64,000 nt of DNA from Gammaproteobacteria bacterium (GCA_016191285.1 JACPPA010000014.1:1-64000), one strand, 5' to 3'. Shown: positions 46,621 through 56,312, counted from the first letter of the stretch. A program made the numbers and translations. Notes: generated by a model not told the origin, from the letters alone.

Positions 46621-47601
46621 ATGCGCCGCGTCCTAAATCACTTTTCAATCGCCTTCATGGGCCTCGCACTCCTTGCCACACAGGGGTGTAAGGAAGAAGA
46701 GGCACGGCGCTCGCCCACGCAAATTACCAGTCGTGCCAAAGCGGTCCAAGAAGCCGAACGCAAGCGATTGGAAGCGCAGCAGACAGCGCAAACGAGCACG
46801 CAAGAGGGCAGTTCAAAGGGTCCGCCATCCAACGCTGGTACCGGCGGCGCGGCTGGTTCGGCTGGTAACGCACCTCCAACACCACAATATATGTCGCCCA
46901 GTGAACGCGGAGCGGACGTGCAAGTCACTGAGCGACGACTCGATGGCAACGCGACCCTGCCGTCCGCGGCACGGACCGCCACCCCAGCCGCGCCTGCCGC
47001 TGCGGGCCGGCCACGTGCCCAAGGTGGCGGCAATATGCCGAGCCTGGCGCGGCCGGCGGATGCCTCGGTGCAACCGAATTCGGTTCCCGGCGAACCCAGT
47101 GGTGGTACTGGTCTGCCAGCATCACCGCGTGGCGGTGCATCGGTCCTGTCGACCGAAGGGGCGACCGCCGCCGCGGTCAGCGCCAGTGAACGCGGTGGCG
47201 CACTCAATCAGGAATTGCAACGTAAGCTCGGTGAGTTCGATGCCCGCATGCGCAAAGCCCAAGAGAATGCGGCGAAAGAGCGCGCGCAGATGGGCGGCGC
47301 GGCGGCAGCCGAACGGGGCGCGGTCGATGGCCGCGGTGGGCGACTCGTGCCACCCGAGGTACGCGGCGCCGGCGGCGCCGCAGGTACTGCCACCGGCCTC
47401 GGTAGCACGCCCGACAAATCCGGTGCGACCCAGTCCGCCGATCGTCGCTACCCGAGAAACGGCACCTCCGGTGAAGTCCCGGCCGGCGGCGACGACGATA
47501 TCGTCGCCCGCCAGCTACGCGAAGCGGCTGATCGCGAGCCGGATCCCGTGCTCCGCGAGAAATTACGAGCGGAATATCGCAAGTACAAAGGAGGGTTGTG
47601 A
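46621..47601 (+). CDS. Lipoprotein of the envelope cluster, low complexity
   Basis: The 326-residue protein has a lipoprotein signal with a cysteine at about 23 (LLATQGC) and a helical basic stretch (AVQEAERKRLEAQQ). A Gly/Ala/Pro/Thr-rich middle follows, then a charged coiled-coil-like segment (LQRKLGEFDARMRKAQENAAKERAQ) and a C-terminus EAADREPDPVLREKLRAEYRKYK. No known domain. It opens the nine-gene envelope cluster and its end nearly touches the next gene. Confidence 0.6.
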   Translation: MRRVLNHFSIAFMGLALLATQGCKEEEARRSPTQITSRAKAVQEAERKRLEAQQTAQTSTQEGSSKGPPSNAGTGGAAGSAGNAPPTPQYMSPSERGADVQVTERRLDGNATLPSAARTATPAAPAAAGRPRAQGGGNMPSLARPADASVQPNSVPGEPSGGTGLPASPRGGASVLSTEGATAAAVSASERGGALNQELQRKLGEFDARMRKAQENAAKERAQMGGAAAAERGAVDGRGGRLVPPEVRGAGGAAGTATGLGSTPDKSGATQSADRRYPRNGTSGEVPAGGDDDIVARQLREAADREPDPVLREKLRAEYRKYKGGL

Positions 47602-47603
47602 GC

Positions 47604-48866
47604 GTGAGGTCGGTTGTAGGCGCGATAGCGGCGCTCAGTGCAATGACGATGGTCCTCGTGGGCTGCGCATCGAACCCGCCGCCACCTTACACGCCGCCGC
47701 CCGGCACTGCGTCGCCACCGGTCGCGTATCAGGAACCAAGCTCGGCGCCACTATCCACCCAGCTCAAGCTCGACGTCGGCATCGACGTTTTCGATCCAGG
47801 CATCGAGGGATTGGATTCCGATCAACACATCACGACGCCGAGTGTCCGCCGCGCCGAAGCGCATTACCTTCCAACCGTCCTCGCCAACACCTTGGAGCGC
47901 CGCGGGGTGTGGGGTCGGGTTCGTCTCTCACCGCACAAGCAAAGTGAAATGGATCTGTGGATCGACGGGCGAATACTTGATTCCGACGGTACTCGACTCA
48001 AACTGAGTATCACGGTAACCGCTGCCACCGGCCAGGTGTGGTACACGCGCGAATACGACGAGCAGGTAGAACGCTATGTCTACGACGCCGATCCAACGCA
48101 CGAATACCGCGATCCTTTACAAGGGATCTATGAGCGCATTGCAGACGACTTGCAGCACGCAGCGGCCAAGCGCGACGGCAATGAATTGCGCGAAGCGCAG
48201 GCGGTGGCGCAATTGCTATTCGCGCGGCGGTTCGCGCCCGAACAATTCGGCGATTATCTGGCGCCTGATGCCAAGGGCCAACTGCATGTAAAACGGCTCC
48301 CCGCCGTTGATGATCCGGCCGTGCGACGCATGGCCGATTTGCGCGCGCGCGATCTGATGTTCGTCGATCAAGTCGACACTTATTTCGATGACTTCAACCG
48401 TAACATGCAGCCCTCCTACGATCGCTGGCGGCAAGCGAGTCACGACGAAGTCTCGAAGATGAAAAGCCTCAAAACCCAAGGCATGTTGCGGAAAATCGGA
48501 GGCGCGCTGGCGATGCTCGGCGGCTTAGCCGCGATGACCGCCAGCAATAATTCTGGACTCGGCGTGGCGGGTGTGGCCGGCATGGCTGGCGGTGCTTACT
48601 TGTTTAGCACCGGCGTCGACAAAAGCGAAGAAGCGAAGATCCATGAAGCGGCGTTGGCAGAGCTGGCCGATTCCTTGGGCACGAGCATGAAACCGCATCA
48701 TATCGAGCTTAGTAATCGGACCGTCACCCTAACCGGGACGGTCGAAGAGCAATATGCGCAATGGCGCGGCTTACTCGCGGATATTTACCGCAACGATAAT
48801 GGGCAGAACACGAATAGCTTACCGATTATCACCAGCGATCCGCTGCCGAATGATGCGGCCAAATAA
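47604..48866 (+). CDS. Lipoprotein with C-terminal BON-like strand
   Basis: The 420-residue protein starts at GTG 47604, nine bases after AGGAGG; a GTG at 47598 lies too close. The signal ends MTMVLVGCAS. The mature part has a DVGIDVFDPGIEG domain, a helical region (QVDTYFDDFNRNMQPSYDRW), a Gly/Ala-rich hydrophobic stretch, and ends LSNRTVTLTGTVEEQYAQWR, similar to a BON-like strand. No named family. Probably anchored in a membrane of the envelope. Confidence 0.65.
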   Translation: MRSVVGAIAALSAMTMVLVGCASNPPPPYTPPPGTASPPVAYQEPSSAPLSTQLKLDVGIDVFDPGIEGLDSDQHITTPSVRRAEAHYLPTVLANTLERRGVWGRVRLSPHKQSEMDLWIDGRILDSDGTRLKLSITVTAATGQVWYTREYDEQVERYVYDADPTHEYRDPLQGIYERIADDLQHAAAKRDGNELREAQAVAQLLFARRFAPEQFGDYLAPDAKGQLHVKRLPAVDDPAVRRMADLRARDLMFVDQVDTYFDDFNRNMQPSYDRWRQASHDEVSKMKSLKTQGMLRKIGGALAMLGGLAAMTASNNSGLGVAGVAGMAGGAYLFSTGVDKSEEAKIHEAALAELADSLGTSMKPHHIELSNRTVTLTGTVEEQYAQWRGLLADIYRNDNGQNTNSLPIITSDPLPNDAAK

Positions 48867-48906
48867 GCGTTGCATCGTGTGCATCTCCCTCTAAGTTAGA
48901 CGGCCT

Positions 48907-50439
48907 ATGTCGACCGCATCCGAGCGCGACGAACAGAGCGCGCCAATCGAACCGTACAGCCTCGACTCGAACGCGGCGTCAGCGGTAAGCCGCGATCGCG
49001 GCCGTAATCCACTGCTGTTGGCGTCCGCGGTGATCGGCTTACTCGCGATTGGCGTCGGCATGGTGTTGTTCGGATTACCTCATTGGGTAGAACCTGGTGT
49101 CACGGCTAGCCCCCCTGCGGTGACCGCATCGCTGCCAGCGCCAACCGATACCCCGACCACCCCGACGACGGATTCGGCCACCCCGCTCATTCCGGAACCG
49201 CCGGAAGCGCGCCCAGCCGCGCAAGACGCGCTCGCGACCCTGCTACCGGCGCTCGATGCCCTGCGCGCGCAGCGCGTCGAGACCTGGGGCGCCGACACCT
49301 ATCAAGCGGCGCTGGCCAAGATCGCGGACGGCGAAAAAGCATATCGCGAGCAGCGCTACACGGCGGCCCGCATGGCCTACCAGAGCGCGAGCGAAGGACT
49401 CGCGACCTTACGCGCCAAAATTCCACAGGTAGTGAGCGACTACTTGGATGAAGGTCAGCGCGCATTGTTAAGTCACAACGCGCGCGCGGCCGAGACCGCC
49501 TTCACTGCCGCCTTGGCCTTGGCTCCCACTAACAGCGCAGCACAACGCGGGGTGGCGCGGGCCGACGCCTTCGACAAGGCGATGGCGCTGTTGGACGAAG
49601 CGCACGGCTACGAGCGGATGGGCGATACCGCGCGCGCCGCGGAGACGTATCGTGCGGTACTTAAGCTCGATCCCGAAATCGCCGACGCGCGCCAGGCCTT
49701 GGCCAAAATCGAGACAGCGCGCAATGTCGCGGCCTTCTCCCAGCTTATGTCGACGGGTTTCACGGCGTTAAATACCGGCGATTACGGCGCGGCGCGCAGT
49801 GCGTTCGAAGCGGCGCGCAAACTCGATCCGCGAGCGCGCGAAGCGGCTAACGCACTCGCCCAAACGCAGAGCCGCGCCACGGCAGCACAGATTGAATCGG
49901 CCATGACGGCTGCGCATCGCGCCGAACAAAGCGAACGCTGGCCGGAAGCGGCTGCGCAATTTCGCAAAGCACTGAGTGTCGATAAAGGGATCGAAGCGGC
50001 AAGCATGGGCGCGGCCCGCGCCGAACGACGCGCGGTGTTGGAAACGCGGCTTCTGCGCGCCCTCAAAGATCCCGAACGCTTGGCGGACAACGCGGTTTAT
50101 CAAGAGGCCGTCGCCGTGCGCGACGCAGCGCAACTCATCGCCACACCGGGTCCGCGGTTGCGGCAACAGTTAGTTACCTTAAGCGATCGACTGCGCATCG
50201 CGCGCACGCCAGTGGCGATCAACTTGAAATCGAATGGCGCCACGGCCATCACCATCTTGAAGGTCGGTGCGATCGGAACCTTCACTGCGCATCAACTCAC
50301 GCTCTTTCCCGGACGGTATACTGCGCTCGGCCAACGGAATGGCTACCGCGATGTGCGGCAGGAATTTAGCGTGGCCGCCGAGGCCGGACCGCTTACGCTC
50401 ATCGTGCAATGTGAGGAACCAGTACCCTTCGGGAGATAA
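48907..50439 (+). CDS. Single-pass TPR membrane protein
   Basis: The 510-residue protein has a short cytoplasmic N-terminus, one membrane helix (about 35-57), a Pro/Thr linker and several TPR-like repeats (AETAFTAALALAPTNSAAQRG, AAETYRAVLKLDPEIADARQAL, GAARSAFEAARKLDPRAREA). The C-terminal beta segment (TLFPGRYTALGQRNGYRDVRQE) resembles a PEGA domain. It likely acts as a periplasmic scaffold. The next gene starts six bases downstream. Confidence 0.7.
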   Translation: MSTASERDEQSAPIEPYSLDSNAASAVSRDRGRNPLLLASAVIGLLAIGVGMVLFGLPHWVEPGVTASPPAVTASLPAPTDTPTTPTTDSATPLIPEPPEARPAAQDALATLLPALDALRAQRVETWGADTYQAALAKIADGEKAYREQRYTAARMAYQSASEGLATLRAKIPQVVSDYLDEGQRALLSHNARAAETAFTAALALAPTNSAAQRGVARADAFDKAMALLDEAHGYERMGDTARAAETYRAVLKLDPEIADARQALAKIETARNVAAFSQLMSTGFTALNTGDYGAARSAFEAARKLDPRAREAANALAQTQSRATAAQIESAMTAAHRAEQSERWPEAAAQFRKALSVDKGIEAASMGAARAERRAVLETRLLRALKDPERLADNAVYQEAVAVRDAAQLIATPGPRLRQQLVTLSDRLRIARTPVAINLKSNGATAITILKVGAIGTFTAHQLTLFPGRYTALGQRNGYRDVRQEFSVAAEAGPLTLIVQCEEPVPFGR

Positions 50440-50444
50440 TTCGC

Positions 50445-52616
50445 GTGGCGCGCGGCGACGACCCAACTCCAGCAGTGGCGGACGATCGAATCCATCCAAC
50501 CACCTTCAAACCGCCGAGTCGTTTGCGCGGCATCGAGTGGCCGCGCGTGCCGTGGACGCAGTTATTCATCGGCGCCACCTTACTCGCGGTGGGTTTGGTG
50601 ATGTTGCTGATCTTCGGCGCACGCTCGGTGCGGCTAGTGGTGACGCCGAATTCCGCCGCCATAACCGTCGCCCACGGCCTCGCGCCGCATTTCGCCGGCA
50701 GCTGGATGCTGTTACCCGGCACGCATCGGGTAGCGGCGCGCGCGCCAGGCTACCGGCCGTTGCAAGCGCAGATCAAAGTCTCGGGCGAGGCCACGCAAAC
50801 TTTTCAATTCGAATTAAAACCCCTACCGGGTCAACTGCGACTCACGCTCGCGCCCGTAGCCCAGGCCGAAGTTCGCATCGATGACCAACTCGCGGGGCAC
50901 GCGCCGGGCGTGATTGAACCTGTCGAAGCGGGCACGCGACAAGTGGTGGTGCGCGCCGCGCGTTATCTCGACTTCAGCATCGATTTCAACGTTGAAGGCA
51001 AAGGCCAGGAACAGGCGTTAAGTGTCACCTTGCAGCCGGCGTGGGCGAAATTCACCCTTGCCTCGCAGCCGGAAGGCGCCACCGTGCGAAGCGGCGCCAC
51101 CACCCTCGGTATCACGCCCCTGACCGCCGAATTGATCCACGGCGAACGGGACATCGCGGTGACCAAGAAAGGCTATAAGCCATGGCATCGCAGGGTCACG
51201 GTGATCGCGGGTCAGCCCGTCAACATTCCTGATGTCCGGCTCGTGAAAGACGACGGTTATCTCAAAGTAGTCAGCGCGCCGGCGGGCGCGGCGGTCACCG
51301 TCGATGGCAATTTCAAGGGCGAGGCGCCGCTTAAGTTTGCGGTGAGCGCCGATAACGATCACGAAGTAGCGGTAATGAAAACCGGCTATGTGCCGGGCAA
51401 GATCAAAGTCTCGGTCGAATCAGGCGAGGTCCGTGAACTGCCGATCCAACTCGCCCCCGAACTCGCGGTGATTGAGCTCGTCACGACGCCCGACGATGCC
51501 GAACTCTTGCTCGATGGGGCGCCCCACGGCACGGCGACACAACGGCTCGAATTGCCCACGTTCGAGCATGAAGTGATCGTGCGCAAACCGGGCTTCGCTA
51601 CCTACCGCACGTTGGTCACGCCGCGCAAAGGCGTCGAAAAGCGCTTGCAGATCCGGCTCAAGACCGCGGCCGAAATGGCCCAAGAAGAAGCAACGCGCCC
51701 CCCTCCGCCGGCCTCCACTTCGAGCCCGCCATCGCAATCGAACAATGAGGCGCAACAGCAAGCCGATCTCACGGCGGGGGTCTTTGTCCCACCAGAACTT
51801 GCCACTGCGCCCAAACCGCAATTCGCGGAGGGCATGGTGCGCAGCGTCCTCGGTCAGGAATTAAAACTATTTGCCGGCGGCGAATTTCAACTGGCGGCGA
51901 CGACTCCGCATGCGGTGCATCTGGCGCGTCCGTTTTATTTGGGCTTGCTGGAAGTCTCGAATCGCGACTACCGTCATTTCATCGGCAGCCATCGTACGCA
52001 AGGCGCCGCGGGGCAGGATTTGAACGCAGATAACCTGCCGGTGGCGAATGTCACGTGGGAAGCCGCTGCCACGTATTGCAATTGGTTGAGCCGGCGCGAA
52101 TCGTTACCCGCGTTCTATCAAATCAAATATGGGCGAGTGCTCGGCGTGAATCCGGATGCCGTCGGCTATCGTCTGCCGACCGAGGCCGAGTGGGATTGGG
52201 CCGCACGTTTAACGCCCGCAGGCAAGACACTCGAGTTTCCATGGACCGGTGGCTTTCCGCCACACGGTCGCAGCGGTAATTACGCCGACGAATCGGCCAA
52301 GACTTTGGTCAAACAATTCATTGCGGGCTACAACGATAGTTTCGCGGCCAGCGCGCCGGTGGGAAGCTTCCCGCCCAATCTCCGCGGACTGCACGATCTC
52401 GCGGGCAATGTCAGCGAATGGGTGCACGATTTTGATGGAGCGGCGAGCGGCGGCGCCGCGACTGATCCGCTGGGACCGAGCAGCGGCGCCACCCATGTGA
52501 TCAAGGGCTCGAGCTGGGCCCATGGCAGCAGTGCCGAACTCAATCTCAAGTTTCGGGCCGCTGGTAACCAGCCCCGACCCGACCTTGGCTTTAGACTGGC
52601 GCGTTACGCGCAATAG
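50445..52616 (+). CDS. PEGA-repeat membrane protein with FGE-sulfatase-like domain
   Basis: The 723-residue protein (GTG 50445) has one membrane helix (about 38-58) and four to five PEGA-type repeats (for example SAPAGAAVTVDGNFKGEAPLKF, where x-V-DG-x-x-G-x-x-P marks PEGA). A formylglycine-generating-enzyme-like domain occupies the last 260 residues (RPFYLGLLEVSNRDYRHF, VTWEAAATYCNWLSRRE, LPTEAEWDWAAR, DLAGNVSEWV). The catalytic cysteine pair of true FGEs is absent, so this is probably a binding or structural module. The membrane topology puts all domains outside the cytoplasm. Confidence 0.75.
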   Translation: MARGDDPTPAVADDRIHPTTFKPPSRLRGIEWPRVPWTQLFIGATLLAVGLVMLLIFGARSVRLVVTPNSAAITVAHGLAPHFAGSWMLLPGTHRVAARAPGYRPLQAQIKVSGEATQTFQFELKPLPGQLRLTLAPVAQAEVRIDDQLAGHAPGVIEPVEAGTRQVVVRAARYLDFSIDFNVEGKGQEQALSVTLQPAWAKFTLASQPEGATVRSGATTLGITPLTAELIHGERDIAVTKKGYKPWHRRVTVIAGQPVNIPDVRLVKDDGYLKVVSAPAGAAVTVDGNFKGEAPLKFAVSADNDHEVAVMKTGYVPGKIKVSVESGEVRELPIQLAPELAVIELVTTPDDAELLLDGAPHGTATQRLELPTFEHEVIVRKPGFATYRTLVTPRKGVEKRLQIRLKTAAEMAQEEATRPPPPASTSSPPSQSNNEAQQQADLTAGVFVPPELATAPKPQFAEGMVRSVLGQELKLFAGGEFQLAATTPHAVHLARPFYLGLLEVSNRDYRHFIGSHRTQGAAGQDLNADNLPVANVTWEAAATYCNWLSRRESLPAFYQIKYGRVLGVNPDAVGYRLPTEAEWDWAARLTPAGKTLEFPWTGGFPPHGRSGNYADESAKTLVKQFIAGYNDSFAASAPVGSFPPNLRGLHDLAGNVSEWVHDFDGAASGGAATDPLGPSSGATHVIKGSSWAHGSSAELNLKFRAAGNQPRPDLGFRLARYAQ

Positions 52617-52624
52617 GAATTTTG

Positions 52625-52858
52625 ATGCACTCACCTCGCTATTTACTCGGAATAATGATGATGGCGCTCGCGGTCGGCGGCGCGTTAGCGGCGGACACGA
52701 CACCGCACGCAACGGCACCGCCAGCGAGTGCGCCCGCGGCATCGCCACCCGATCCGGAACGACCCGAATATCGCGCGCGCGCCCTGCCGACGGACAGCTT
52801 CAATCCCAGCGAACAGATGTCCGAAGATTATCCCGTGCCGTTTCCCGCGGATATTTGA
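52625..52858 (+). CDS. Small exported Pro/Ala-rich protein
   Basis: The 77-residue protein has a signal peptide (about 1-22, ending GGALA-ADT), a Pro/Ala linker and a charged tail (RPEYRARALPTDSFNPSEQMSEDYPVP). It has an AGGAA upstream of ATG 52625. No domain. Its position inside the cluster suggests a small periplasmic component. Confidence 0.6.
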   Translation: MHSPRYLLGIMMMALAVGGALAADTTPHATAPPASAPAASPPDPERPEYRARALPTDSFNPSEQMSEDYPVPFPADI

Positions 52859-52898
52859 TCCGCGCCCCACACCTTAAGCTTTGGATCGAGCGAGCCCC

Positions 52899-54212
52899 AT
52901 GTCAGCGACGATTATTGAATTAAACGATGCCACGGTACGCGTCGCGCGCGGCGTCGAACCCCTATTCCAGAGTCCAGGCTATGCCACCACGGTGGACGGC
53001 GTCCTCGCAGTCGGTGCGGGCGGATACGCGCAACATTGGCTCAGGCCGCGCCACGCGAGCAATCGGTTTTGGCATGATCTAAACACCGCCCCGCTCCAAC
53101 AATTCGGCAAGCGCGTGCGGCATGCGGGCGATCTGGCGTTTCTGCATCTTGAACATTTACGCGAGTGCGCGGGGCATCCGGCGGCGGCGATCTTCATCGT
53201 GCCCGGATTTTATCAACGCCCACAATTGAGTCTGCTGCTCGGCATCGCGCAAGCCGCCGGCATCGGCGTTCAAGCGCTGGTCGATAGTGCGGCCGCGGTA
53301 GGCGCGACCTTGCCTCCGGGAACTTACGCCCATGTGGAAGCGACCTTACACCAGTGCGTGATTAGCCACCTCGAAGTCGATCAGGAACGCGCCGTACGCC
53401 GGCAAGTTGAGGTGGTGGCCGGGGCCGGGCTCGCGCACTTTAAGCAGCACATTGTCAGTTGCGTGGTGGATGCATTTCTCACACGCTGCCGCTTCGATCC
53501 CCTGCACGACGCGGCCACCGAGCAGCTGCTGCATGATCACTTGAACGAGTGGCTCGCGCTGCTCGCGGATCGTCCTGAAATCACCATTGCCATCGAGCAT
53601 CGTGGGGCGCGGCATGAAACCCGTCTGCACCGCGATACGGTGATCGCCGCCACCAGACCCTTGGTCCAGCAGCTTGCAAGCCGCGTGGGCGATGCGCGCA
53701 CGGTGCTGGATTATCGACTCGGCGTCATTCCCGGCGTGTTGTACGGCTGGCGCGACGCGCAGCTCCTGACCGACGCCGCGGTGTTGGTCGGCTGCGCGCA
53801 GAATCCCGCGCTGAAATCGCGCCATGCCAACACGAGCGTCGCGCTCAGAACCGAACTGCCGGTGGTGCCCGCGGACTCGCGGATCGCGCTCACGCCCTCG
53901 GCGGCGAACGACGCGGCCGCCAGTACGGCCAGTCACTTACTGGCGCAACATGTCGCCTATCCGATTGGCCGCCGGCGCTTGTACGTCGCGCCGCATGGCG
54001 CGGTCAGTCGTACGCGCGGGATCGACTCGGTGTGTGTGGTACATGGCGACGACACCGGTACCCGCTTGGAAGTGCTGAACAGCGCGACGGTGTTACTGAA
54101 CGGTCGCGCCGTAGCCGGCACTGCACGCCTGAACCCGGGCGATCACATTACGATTCCAGGCGCGACCTCACTCTTCGTGCCCATCACCGTGCACGCCAAC
54201 GATGCGATTTAG
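52899..54212 (+). CDS. Actin/Hsp70-fold protein with FHA-like C-terminus
   Basis: The 437-residue protein (ATG 52899) contains AAAIFIVPGFYQRPQLSLLLG then IAQAAGIGVQALVDSAAAVG and TYAHVEATLHQCVISHLE, which follow the Hsp70/FtsA pattern of a phosphate-binding and hinge region. The end, EVLNSATVLLNGRAVAGTARLNPGDHITI, looks like an FHA or SH3-like beta sandwich. The first adenosine-binding motif is degraded, so ATPase activity is uncertain. It has no signal and should be cytoplasmic. It overlaps the next gene by 11 bases. Confidence 0.55.
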   Translation: MSATIIELNDATVRVARGVEPLFQSPGYATTVDGVLAVGAGGYAQHWLRPRHASNRFWHDLNTAPLQQFGKRVRHAGDLAFLHLEHLRECAGHPAAAIFIVPGFYQRPQLSLLLGIAQAAGIGVQALVDSAAAVGATLPPGTYAHVEATLHQCVISHLEVDQERAVRRQVEVVAGAGLAHFKQHIVSCVVDAFLTRCRFDPLHDAATEQLLHDHLNEWLALLADRPEITIAIEHRGARHETRLHRDTVIAATRPLVQQLASRVGDARTVLDYRLGVIPGVLYGWRDAQLLTDAAVLVGCAQNPALKSRHANTSVALRTELPVVPADSRIALTPSAANDAAASTASHLLAQHVAYPIGRRRLYVAPHGAVSRTRGIDSVCVVHGDDTGTRLEVLNSATVLLNGRAVAGTARLNPGDHITIPGATSLFVPITVHANDAI

Positions 54213-55287
54213 ACGTCGGGCGTTTTCGATATTTACGCTGTCTTTTCTCGATGTCATGTGCTGCGGCTTTGGCGCCGTGGTGTTGTTGTTCATGATCCTG
54301 AAACACGAAGCGATCAAAAAGGAAAAAGTCCAGGCTGTTGATCTTGGCGTCGAAGTCAGTTTATTGCAGCAGGAAATAACCGCCGCCCAAGCGAAGCAGG
54401 CGCAGGCCGCACAGGACGCGACCAGCTCCGATGCCGAACTGGTTAAGTTGCTCGCCGAATCCGCCACGGCGCGTGAGGCGCTAGCGGCCGCGAAGTCGGC
54501 CCTCCAATCGCGCGCCGCGCCCGCGGTTACCGCCAAGGACATCGAAGCCTTGAAAGTAGCGCTGCGCAAACTTGAAACCGAGAAGCAGCAATTGCTGTCC
54601 GAATTGAATGCGCATTCACGCCAGGTCAGATCGTTCACTGGCGAAGGTAATCGCGAATACTTGACCGGCATTCGTATGAATGGCCGGCGCACGTTAATTT
54701 TGCTCGATGCCTCGGCCAGCATGCTGGATGAAACCATCGTAAACGTACTGCGTAGACGGAATATGGACGATGCCGCCAAACGCCGTTCCGAAAAATGGCG
54801 GCAGGCGGTGGATACCGTCGATTGGATCAGCGCGCGCCTTAGCCCTGGGAGTTTTTATCAGATTTACCTGTTCAATACCGAGGTCAGGCCCATTGTCGCC
54901 GGCACCGACGGACGCTGGCTCAGCACCGATGATCGCAATCAATTCAATCAAGCCATCGCCGCTACTCGCCAGCTGCTTCCCGATGGCGGTTCGAATCTCG
55001 CCAAGGCTTTGCAAGTGCTGCGTACGCTGCAGCCGCAGGCGGATAATGTGTTTTTGATCACCGATGGACTGCCGACCCAGGGTTTGGGCACGAGTCGCCG
55101 CGCCACGGTCTCGGGTAATCAGCGCATCGCGTTTTATCAAGAAGCGCGCTCGCAAATTCCCGCGGGCTCGCCGGTAAATGTGATCCTGCTGCCAATGGAA
55201 GGCGACCCGATGGCGCCGTGGGCGTATTGGGATTTGGCGATGACCACGCGCGGAGCGTTCTTAACGCCGGCCTACGACTGGCCATGA
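54202..55287 (+). CDS. VWA protein with ExbD/TolR-like membrane helix (first of pair)
   Basis: The 361-residue protein starts with a basic stretch, then a membrane helix (about 12-33) with SFLDVMCCGFGAVVLLFMI. D17 corresponds to the proton-binding aspartate of ExbD/TolR (F-I-D-V-M-L). A coiled coil (about 35-140) and a VWA domain with the metal site DASAS (169-173) and FLITDGLPTQG follow. The domain after the helix would be periplasmic. It replaces the peptidoglycan-binding domain of MotB/TolR. It overlaps the next gene by four bases (ATGA). Confidence 0.75.
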   Translation: MRFRRRAFSIFTLSFLDVMCCGFGAVVLLFMILKHEAIKKEKVQAVDLGVEVSLLQQEITAAQAKQAQAAQDATSSDAELVKLLAESATAREALAAAKSALQSRAAPAVTAKDIEALKVALRKLETEKQQLLSELNAHSRQVRSFTGEGNREYLTGIRMNGRRTLILLDASASMLDETIVNVLRRRNMDDAAKRRSEKWRQAVDTVDWISARLSPGSFYQIYLFNTEVRPIVAGTDGRWLSTDDRNQFNQAIAATRQLLPDGGSNLAKALQVLRTLQPQADNVFLITDGLPTQGLGTSRRATVSGNQRIAFYQEARSQIPAGSPVNVILLPMEGDPMAPWAYWDLAMTTRGAFLTPAYDWP

Positions 55288-56294
55288 AGCTGTCGCGCCG
55301 CGATCCTCCGGAAATCGGAATTTCATTTCTCGACACCATCACGTGCGGGATTGGCGCCATCATTTTGCTGATGGTGATCACCGTCACCGCGCCGCCCGAA
55401 CCGGTGCGGCCAACCGACGATCCGCGCGCCGCCCAAATCAGCCAATTGGAACGCACGCTCTTCGCTTCACGTGACGAGATGAAGGCCGCGATCGTCAGAC
55501 TCGATACGCGGCGTGAGGAGCTCGCGGCCAAGCGCAAGGAAATCGCAGACATGAAAAAAGCGACCACCGCGACGCTTAACGAACAAACACGCGCTAGCGC
55601 CGCCGAACAAGACGCCGCGCTGAATGCTAAGGTGTACGGCGAACTCGAAATCGCACACCAAAAGCTAACTGCTGAAATGCTGCGGTTATACGCGCAGAAG
55701 GATCGGCCGCGATCGGAAAATTACATCGGTGGGATCCCGATCGACAGCGAATACATTATTTTCATCATCGATACCTCGGGCAGTATGTTCAACTACGCCT
55801 GGCCCAAGGTCATGGAGGTATTGGTGCAAACGCTGACGGTTTATCCGCAAGTGAAAGGCTTGCAGGTCCTAAGCGATCAAGGCAGCTACATGTTTCCCGA
55901 GTATGTCGGACGTTGGATCGAAGACACGCCGGCGCGCCGGCGCGCCGTGATCGATCGTCTTCGAACCTGGAATGTGTTTAGCAAATCGTCGCCCGCCGAA
56001 GGCATCGAAGCCGCGATCGAACAATTTTATCGCAACGATCGCAAAATCAGTCTCTATGTTTACGGCGACGAATTTACCGGTAAATCGATCACCGAAGTCG
56101 TCGACTACGTGCGCAAGCTTAACCGCCCTGACGCTAACGGCGCTCCGCATGTGCGCATTCATGCGGTAGGCTTTCCGACGCAGTTCGCGAATCCTCCTGG
56201 CTTGCAAATCACCGGCATCCGGTTCGCCGCCCTGATGCGCGAATTGACGCACCGAAACGGCGGCAGCTTCATCGGTCTTAATTCGTTTCGCTAG
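55284..56294 (+). CDS. VWA protein with ExbD/TolR-like membrane helix (second of pair)
   Basis: The 336-residue protein (ATG 55284) is a distant paralogue of its neighbour. It has a membrane helix SFLDTITCGIGAIILLMVI with D17 at the same position, a coiled coil (about 45-140) and a VWA domain with DTSGS (163-167) and a typical SPAEGIEAAIEQFYR segment. The proline preceding the Asp in ExbD is absent. The two could pair as a hetero-dimer within one channel, as ExbD or TolR dimers do. The longer upstream start at 55218 would run inside the previous gene. Confidence 0.75.
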   Translation: MKLSRRDPPEIGISFLDTITCGIGAIILLMVITVTAPPEPVRPTDDPRAAQISQLERTLFASRDEMKAAIVRLDTRREELAAKRKEIADMKKATTATLNEQTRASAAEQDAALNAKVYGELEIAHQKLTAEMLRLYAQKDRPRSENYIGGIPIDSEYIIFIIDTSGSMFNYAWPKVMEVLVQTLTVYPQVKGLQVLSDQGSYMFPEYVGRWIEDTPARRRAVIDRLRTWNVFSKSSPAEGIEAAIEQFYRNDRKISLYVYGDEFTGKSITEVVDYVRKLNRPDANGAPHVRIHAVGFPTQFANPPGLQITGIRFAALMRELTHRNGGSFIGLNSFR

Positions 56295-56312
56295 TTTGAG
56301 AGTGTTACCCGC

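Noticed and set aside
46673-47947. Long plus-strand ORF of 424 codons overlapping the two lipoprotein genes
   Set aside because: It is a shadow frame rich in Arg/Pro/His with no start signal or domain. The two lipoprotein frames have signal peptides and ribosome sites.
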